A DNA stretch of 64,000 nucleotides, taken from assembly GCF_023721755.1 (NCBI RefSeq), contig NZ_JAMDLH010000010.1:1-64000 (forward strand), given 5' to 3'. This document shows, in pieces, positions 58,817 to 64,000 of the stretch. Below the pieces are notes generated by a model, which made no database searches, was not told the origin of the DNA, and worked only from the letters and a program-made list of their open reading frames with translations. Source of the stretch: Pleomorphomonas sp. NRK KF1. Its GTDB lineage: Bacteria > Pseudomonadota > Alphaproteobacteria > Rhizobiales > Pleomorphomonadaceae. Both the position numbers and the translations under genes were made by a program. Position 1 is the first letter of the stretch; each line of letters starts with the position of its first letter.

Positions 58817-59158
58817 ATGAACGACGACGAGCGAGTGTCCGGCTCTCCCATCGACCTCGGGCACCTTGCCGAACAGACCTTCGGCAACGCCGATCTTGAG
58901 GCGGAGGTGCTGCGCCTGTTCCTGAAGCAAAGTCGCGATTGCCTGGATCGGCTCTCGACGGCGCCCGACGCCGGCGCCGCGCATCTGTTGCTCGGGTCGG
59001 CGCGCGGCATCGGGGCGAGGGCGGTGGCCGAGGCGGCTTCGGCGCTGGAGGCAGCCCTGCTGCGCGGCTTCGACGGAGGCGCCGATCTCGTCCGGTTGAG
59101 GGAGGCGGTTGTCGCCGCCACCGCGTTTATCGAGGCGCGTCTCGGCGGTAGGGGTTGA
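58817..59158 (+). CDS. Hpt (histidine phosphotransfer) domain protein
   Basis: The 113-residue protein is predicted all-helical. HLLLGSARGIGARAVAEAAS corresponds to the Hpt motif HxLKGSAxxxGA with the phospho-accepting histidine kept but lysine replaced by leucine. FGNADLEAEVLRLFLKQSRD is the usual first helix. It may pass phosphate in a two-component relay; no histidine kinase is adjacent. The ATG at 58817 has GAGG upstream. A longer open frame upstream lacks support. Confidence 0.7.
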   Translation: MNDDERVSGSPIDLGHLAEQTFGNADLEAEVLRLFLKQSRDCLDRLSTAPDAGAAHLLLGSARGIGARAVAEAASALEAALLRGFDGGADLVRLREAVVAATAFIEARLGGRG

Positions 59159-59274
59159 CGGCGGCCAACTCTTCTATATGTGCAGATACCAATGGACCGA
59201 ACTCCATATCCGAGTTCATGCGGACGCCGCCGTCCGGTCGGATGTCGAGTTCGAATGCCTCGTTGAAACAGTAA

Positions 59275-59709
<435 letters not shown>

Positions 59710-59871
59710 CCGGCACCGAAAGGCGCCGTTATCCTTAATTTCTTGTTTAGATTGCTTCCAACCGGCCGCCGGCATTAAAGATGAGCCTACCGACGGAGTT
59801 TGTTCGTCGGATTGTCGCCGCAGCATGGCCGGACCTGTTCCGGCATGCGGGCAGCGGACTGGAGCGTCGCC

Positions 59872-61017
59872 ATGCGCATGAAGGCACTCGACGGCTGGAG
59901 AGGGATCGGGGCGCTCGCCGTCTGTTTCATCCATCTGCAGCTCAACGGCTACCTGACCTCGGCGCCGTCGCTCGACTCATGGATCCTGGCGGTTGACTTC
60001 TTCTTCGTTCTTTCCGGCTTCGTCATGGCCCGCGTCTACGCCGACGATCTGGTCGATGGCGAGCGGGTCGCGGTCTTCGTGGTTCGGCGCCTCGGCCGTC
60101 TCTGGCCGCTCCACCTGTTCATGCTGGCGCTGTTCATCGCCGTCGAATTGGCGAAGCTGGCGCTTCAGCGCGAGACGGGTTTCGCACCCGAGCACGCCGC
60201 CTTCACCGGTCCGCGCAATCCCCAGGACATCCTGCCGATCGCGCTGTTCCTGCAGACGGCCCGTCTCGGGCCGGAGCTGACGTGGAACTTCCCGAGCTGG
60301 AGCATTTCGGCCGAAGTCTGGGCCTATGCCGTCTTCGCGCTGGTCGCCCTGCGCACAGCCGGGTTCTCCGGCCGACGGGTGATCGTCGCCGGCGCCATAG
60401 CGGTCGCCGCCTGGCTGGTCCTGTTCGTCGATGTCACCGGTCGCGGCATGCTCAGCACGGACGTGTTCGGCATCGTGCGCTGCCTTCTCGGCTTCTTCTC
60501 GGGCGTCGTCGCCGAATGGCTGCACCGGCGGGGGACGTTCGCGGCCCTTGCCAATGGGAAGGCCGAAATCCCCACTGCGCTCGCCGCCGTCGTCCTGCTC
60601 TGGGTCGCTGCCTCGTATCCGGCTGCTCACTATGCCGGGCCGTTGGTGTTCTTCGCCCTCGTGTTCGCTCACGCCAGCGATCGCGGCCCGCTGTCGCGGT
60701 TGATGGCGACCATGCCGATGCAGTGGCTCGGTCGTCTCTCCTACTCGATCTACCTGACCCACCTGTTCCTGGTCGCGTATGTCGTTCCGCGCCTGTCGTT
60801 GACGGTCAGCCAGTTCCTGCCCGACGCCATTGCGTTGCGCGAGGCGGCGGTCGCGGCGATCTACATCGCCTGGGTCCTGGCGCTGTCGGCGGTCACGTGG
60901 CGGTTCATCGAGCTGCCGGGCCAACGCCTCGCAGCGAGGATTGCCAAGCGCATCGGCAGGTCTCAGACGTTGAGCAGCAAGTACTCGCGTTCCCAGCTGG
61001 AAATGACGCGGTTGTAG
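59872..61017 (+). CDS. Membrane acyltransferase (acyltransferase 3/OafA-OatA family)
   Basis: The 381-residue protein has about ten membrane helices and starts MKALDGWRGIGALAVCFIHL, with the family's R/H residues. FFFVLSGFVMARVYADDL and WSISAEVWAYAVFALVALRT (the conserved S/E region) and MQWLGRLSYSIYLTHLFLV follow. It should transfer acyl groups to a surface polysaccharide, lipid or peptidoglycan. The ATG at 59872 follows GGAG. The last 55 bases overlap the end of the convergent glutamine synthetase gene. Confidence 0.9.
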   Translation: MRMKALDGWRGIGALAVCFIHLQLNGYLTSAPSLDSWILAVDFFFVLSGFVMARVYADDLVDGERVAVFVVRRLGRLWPLHLFMLALFIAVELAKLALQRETGFAPEHAAFTGPRNPQDILPIALFLQTARLGPELTWNFPSWSISAEVWAYAVFALVALRTAGFSGRRVIVAGAIAVAAWLVLFVDVTGRGMLSTDVFGIVRCLLGFFSGVVAEWLHRRGTFAALANGKAEIPTALAAVVLLWVAASYPAAHYAGPLVFFALVFAHASDRGPLSRLMATMPMQWLGRLSYSIYLTHLFLVAYVVPRLSLTVSQFLPDAIALREAAVAAIYIAWVLALSAVTWRFIELPGQRLAARIAKRIGRSQTLSSKYSRSQLEMTRL

Positions 61018-62342
61018 AGCCTGAGCTCGAGCTGCTTGACGTCGATGTAGGCCTCGACGAAACGGGAGCCCAGCACCGTCTTCAGGCGCTCGCACTCGCC
61101 GAGCTCGATCAGAGCGTCCGACAGATGCAGGGGCAGCGTCACGCCGAGCGTCTTGGCATCGACCGTCACCACCTCGTCCGGCTCCACCTTGTCCTCAAGG
61201 CCGATCAGGCCGCAGGCCAGCGTCGTCGCCATGGCGATGTAGGGATTGCTGTCGGCGCCAATCACCCGGTTTTCGACGCGGCGGGACTCCGGCCCCGAAT
61301 CCGGCACGCGCAGGCCGCAAGTTCGATTGTCGCGGCCCCAGTGGACGTTGATGGGCGCATCGCTTTCGAGGCGAATGCGGCGGTAGCTGTTCACGTTGGG
61401 GCAGAACAGGCTCATGGACTTCGGAACGTAGCGCTGCAGGCCGCCGATGTAGTGCCCCAGCTTGTCGGTATCCGTGCCGTCGGAATTGGAGAAGATGTTG
61501 CTGCCGTCGTCGGCGCGCACCACCGACTGGTGGATGTGAGTGGCCGAGCCTGGCATTTCCTGGTGCGGCATGGCCATGAAGGTGGCCACCATGCCGAACT
61601 TGCGGGCGGCGAGGCGGGCGGTTCGCTTGAACAGGAAGGTTTGGTCGGCAAGCTCGATCGGATCGCCATGGCGGAAGTTCATTTCCAGCTGCGCCGGGCC
61701 GGCCTCGTGGGCCATGGTGGCGATCTCGATGCGCGAGGCCTCGCAGTAATCGTACATCTGGTTGACGACGTGGTCGTAATCGTTGGCGTGTTCGATGCCA
61801 TAGGCCTGGCTGCCGCTCTCCTTGCGGCCCGAAAGACCGATGGGGACCTCGAGCGGCAGGTCGGGATCGTCGTTTTGCCCCGTAAGGTAGAACTCGACCT
61901 CCGGCGCCACCACCGGTCGGATGCCGCGCGCGGCGTAAAGCTCGACGACGTGACGCAAGACCGAACGCGGCGCAAAGTCGACGAGGCGACCATCGGCGAA
62001 GTGGCAGTCGCAGATCACCTGCGCCGTCGGCTCGTCGTACCAGGGCACGAGGCGCAGCGTCGTGAGATCGGGGAGGCAGCGAATGTCGCGGTCGAGCGGG
62101 TTGACGATCTTGCTTTCGACGGCGCTGTCGCCGGTCACCGCCTGGAAGAACACGAACTCCGGCAATCGCACACCGGCGTCGATGATGCGGATGAAATCCT
62201 CTCGCGGCACGATCTTGCCGCGCATGATGCCGTTCATGTCCGGGATGATGCACTCGACCTCGGTGATGCGACGGTCGCGGAGCCAGTGAATGGCGTCGGC
62301 CTGGTTGGAAAAGCGTGGCGCGACGTCTGAAGAGGTGGGCAT
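60963..62342 (-). CDS. Glutamine synthetase-family protein (PuuA-like)
   Basis: The 459-residue enzyme has the GS catalytic blocks APEVEFYL, AQLEMNFRHGDPIELADQ, PGSATHIHQSVV, NVHWGRDNRTCGLRVPDSG and VENRVIGADSNPYIAMATTL. The N terminus (PDMNGIMRGKIVPREDFIRI) and length match gamma-glutamylputrescine-synthetase-like proteins, not housekeeping GlnA. It probably ligates glutamate to an amine such as putrescine or ethanolamine; the substrate is open. No other polyamine genes are near. Confidence 0.9.
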   Translation of the reverse strand: MPTSSDVAPRFSNQADAIHWLRDRRITEVECIIPDMNGIMRGKIVPREDFIRIIDAGVRLPEFVFFQAVTGDSAVESKIVNPLDRDIRCLPDLTTLRLVPWYDEPTAQVICDCHFADGRLVDFAPRSVLRHVVELYAARGIRPVVAPEVEFYLTGQNDDPDLPLEVPIGLSGRKESGSQAYGIEHANDYDHVVNQMYDYCEASRIEIATMAHEAGPAQLEMNFRHGDPIELADQTFLFKRTARLAARKFGMVATFMAMPHQEMPGSATHIHQSVVRADDGSNIFSNSDGTDTDKLGHYIGGLQRYVPKSMSLFCPNVNSYRRIRLESDAPINVHWGRDNRTCGLRVPDSGPESRRVENRVIGADSNPYIAMATTLACGLIGLEDKVEPDEVVTVDAKTLGVTLPLHLSDALIELGECERLKTVLGSRFVEAYIDVKQLELRLYNRVISSWEREYLLLNV

Positions 62343-62489
62343 GAAGCGATCCTCGGCGACCTGACCGACCGAACTCGCGAGCCCCGAGGGGGTGGCGGAT
62401 CGTCGAGGCCGCGTCGGCAGCCCGGAATCAGGTTAGAATGATTGGACATTACGCCAAGTCCGGCGCGATGGGAGTCCCGGAGGCCGCCA

Positions 62490-63017
62490 ATGCCACGCCT
62501 TTTTCTTCTCCGACATGCCAAGTCGCCGCCGGCCGTTTCCGGCCAGAAGGACTTCGACCGGCCACTCACCGCGCGGGGCAGGGAGGCCGCGCCGGCTGTC
62601 GGCCGCCATATGGCCGACGAGGGATACGTGCCCGATCTGGTGCTCTGCTCGCCGTCGGCGCGGACGCGCGAGACGCTCGACGGGGTGAAGCCGTTTCTGC
62701 CCGAGCGCGTTGCCGTCGATCTCGTACGCGACCTCTACGAGGCCTCTGTGGGTGCCATGCTCAAGGTGATCGCCACCCACGCCGACAGATCGGAGAATCT
62801 TCTGGTCGTCGGACACAATCCATCGATCCACCGGCTGGCGTCGACCTTGCCGGGGGAGGGCGATCCCGCCCTGATGAAGAGGCTCTCCGCCAAGTTTCCG
62901 ACGGCCTCGCTCGCCGTGATCGAGTTCTCCGGCGCGTGGAGCGATCTCGGACCGGGGGATGGGCGGCTGATCTCCTTCGTGACGCCGGCCGACCTCGGCG
63001 GTCCCGACGGCGACTAA
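62490..63017 (+). CDS. SixA-family histidine phosphatase
   Basis: The 175-residue protein begins PRLFLLRHAKSP with the RHG-type catalytic RHA motif (His9), and has LVVGHNPSIHRLA with the second histidine. This is the SixA pattern: phosphohistidine phosphatases acting on Hpt-type proteins. An Hpt protein is encoded 3.7 kb upstream, but a link is speculative. The ATG at 62490 follows GGAGG. Start at 62442 lacks support. Confidence 0.88.
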   Translation: MPRLFLLRHAKSPPAVSGQKDFDRPLTARGREAAPAVGRHMADEGYVPDLVLCSPSARTRETLDGVKPFLPERVAVDLVRDLYEASVGAMLKVIATHADRSENLLVVGHNPSIHRLASTLPGEGDPALMKRLSAKFPTASLAVIEFSGAWSDLGPGDGRLISFVTPADLGGPDGD

Positions 63018-63091
63018 GCCATTGTTCTCGCGCGGGCCGTGCCTACATAGAGGCGCGGCGCCTTCCGCGCCGGACGAGGTTCGACGAAGTC

Positions 63092-64000
63092 GTGAGCTTC
63101 ACCACGCTTTCCGACGAAGCGCGCATAGCGCTCGACAACATGGCCGATTTCGCCTGGAGCCTCGGTTCGCCGTCGCTGAGGCTCGGTGTCACCGGACTGT
63201 CCCGTGCCGGCAAGACCGTGTTCATCACGGCGCTGATCCACAATCTGATCCACGGCGGTCGGTTGCCTATGTTCGAGCCGTGGCGAGCGGGGCGCCTTCT
63301 CGGCGCCGACATCCGGCCGCAGCTCCATCCCGACGTTCCGACCTTCGACTACCGCGGCCACGTGCGCAAGCTGACCGATGCGCGCATCTGGCCGGACTCG
63401 ACGCGCCAGATCTCCGAACTGCGCCTGACCATCGCCTATGAGAGCGCCACCTTCCTCGGCCGATCTCTGGGGCGCGGCAAGCTCGATCTCGACATCGTCG
63501 ACTATCCCGGCGAATGGCTGCTGGACCTGCCTCTTCTCTCCAAGACCTACCGCGCCTTCTGCTCCGAGACGCTGGAGCGGGCCCGCGAGCCGCGCCGCAC
63601 CGCCATTGCAGCCGACTGGCTGACCCACACGTCGGGCATCGATCCCATGGGGCCGGCCGACGACGAGGCGGCGGGGCGTCTGCACGAGCTGTTCTCGGCC
63701 TATCTCGGCGCGGCGCGCGGCGGCAGCCTGTCGCTGTCCATGGTGCCGCCGGGCCGCTTCCTGATGCCGGGCGATCTGGCGGGCTCGCCGGCGCTGACCT
63801 TCGCGCCGCTCGACCTTCCGGAGACGGGCGAGGCGCCACGCGACAGCCTCTGGGCGCTGATGGAGAGCCGGTTCGAGGCCTACAAGGACGTGGTCGTCCG
63901 GCCGTTCTTTCGCACGCATTTCGCCCGGCTCGACCGGCAGGTGGTGCTGGTCGACGTATTGGCGGCGCTGAACGGCGGGCGAGAGGCGCTGATCGACCTC
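63092..64000 (+). CDS. YcjX-family P-loop protein (3' end beyond window)
   Basis: The reading frame from GTG 63092 is open to the window end (303 codons). It has a Walker A motif GLSRAGKT at residues 35-42, then TALIHNLIHGGRLPMFEPW, PDVPTFDYRGHV and LDLDIVDYPGEWLLDLPLL (the DYPGEW motif), which define the YcjX/DUF463 family of nucleotide-binding proteins, often encoded with YcjF. Its function is unknown; in E. coli it belongs to the phage-shock-associated regulon. The full protein is expected to be about 480 aa. Confidence 0.85.
   Translation, partial: MSFTTLSDEARIALDNMADFAWSLGSPSLRLGVTGLSRAGKTVFITALIHNLIHGGRLPMFEPWRAGRLLGADIRPQLHPDVPTFDYRGHVRKLTDARIWPDSTRQISELRLTIAYESATFLGRSLGRGKLDLDIVDYPGEWLLDLPLLSKTYRAFCSETLERAREPRRTAIAADWLTHTSGIDPMGPADDEAAGRLHELFSAYLGAARGGSLSLSMVPPGRFLMPGDLAGSPALTFAPLDLPETGEAPRDSLWALMESRFEAYKDVVVRPFFRTHFARLDRQVVLVDVLAALNGGREALIDL

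Overview
The window is about 64 kb of GC-rich alphaproteobacterial chromosome. No rRNA, tRNA, CRISPR array or replication origin was recognised. The best taxonomic marker is the 2028-residue growth pole ring (GPR/RgsE-type) protein at 52051-58137, a family of polar-growing Hyphomicrobiales (Rhizobiales). The CbbR-type regulator, the Lrp, DUF2000 and CYTH-CHAD genes, the CheZ-like protein and the fused STAS-MlaE permease fit that order. Genus cannot be told from sequence alone.

Layout. 0.1-4.7 kb: an M24 peptidase and a 5-oxoproline (pyroglutamate) utilisation cluster, pxpB-pxpC facing pxpA and two biotin-carrier-like genes, one without the biotinylated lysine. 4.8-9.8 kb: a drug-type MFS pump, a Dabb protein, trehalose phosphatase, a PP2C-like phosphatase and a lone contractile tail-sheath gene. 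9.9-13.9 kb: cbbR, a solitary yjhX, then rpe-gph-cbbY, a pentose/2-phosphoglycolate housekeeping set without RuBisCO. 14-17.8 kb: Lrp/DUF2000, LysR/3-methyladenine glycosylase and an NAD-dependent epimerase, with two palindromic intergenic repeats. 17.8-24 kb: a dipeptide ABC importer (dppA, a GNAT gene, dppBCDF). 24-33.5 kb: CYTH-CHAD, dienelactone hydrolase and EamA genes, then thiO-thiE-thiD, pgi and pgl.

34.5-39.0 kb is the most unusual part. A glycosyltransferase gene that follows an LpxH-like phosphoesterase with an ATGA overlap is cut into a 5' stub and a 3' fragment. Between them lies about 4.1 kb that is much AT-richer than its surroundings. It holds a decayed IS481-type transposase, a membrane protein overlapping a patatin-like phospholipase, and an intact glycosyltransferase of the same family as the broken one. 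Short inverted repeats lie near both sides of the cargo. This looks like a horizontally acquired, partly decayed element that brings a replacement for the gene it interrupts, plus a two-gene membrane/lipase unit of unknown role.

39-47.9 kb: a YjfB-like and a CheZ-like motility protein, an MFS transporter, a dipeptide epimerase, and a phospholipid-trafficking operon (STAS-MlaE, MlaF, MCE protein, PqiC-like lipoprotein). 47.9-51.9 kb: a complete bufferin-type operon (DUF2282 precursor, DUF692 enzyme, DUF2063 partner, DoxX) ending in its own ECF sigma factor and NrsF-type anti-sigma, with a SigF-like promoter upstream. 52-64 kb: the GPR protein, an Hpt protein, a [2Fe-2S] ferredoxin, a membrane acyltransferase, a glutamine-synthetase-like enzyme, a SixA-type phosphatase and the start of a YcjX-family P-loop protein that runs off the window.

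Starts were moved from the longest open frame where an in-frame start with a better ribosome-binding site or family alignment exists. All functional calls rest on motif and family recognition by eye; no database search was run.
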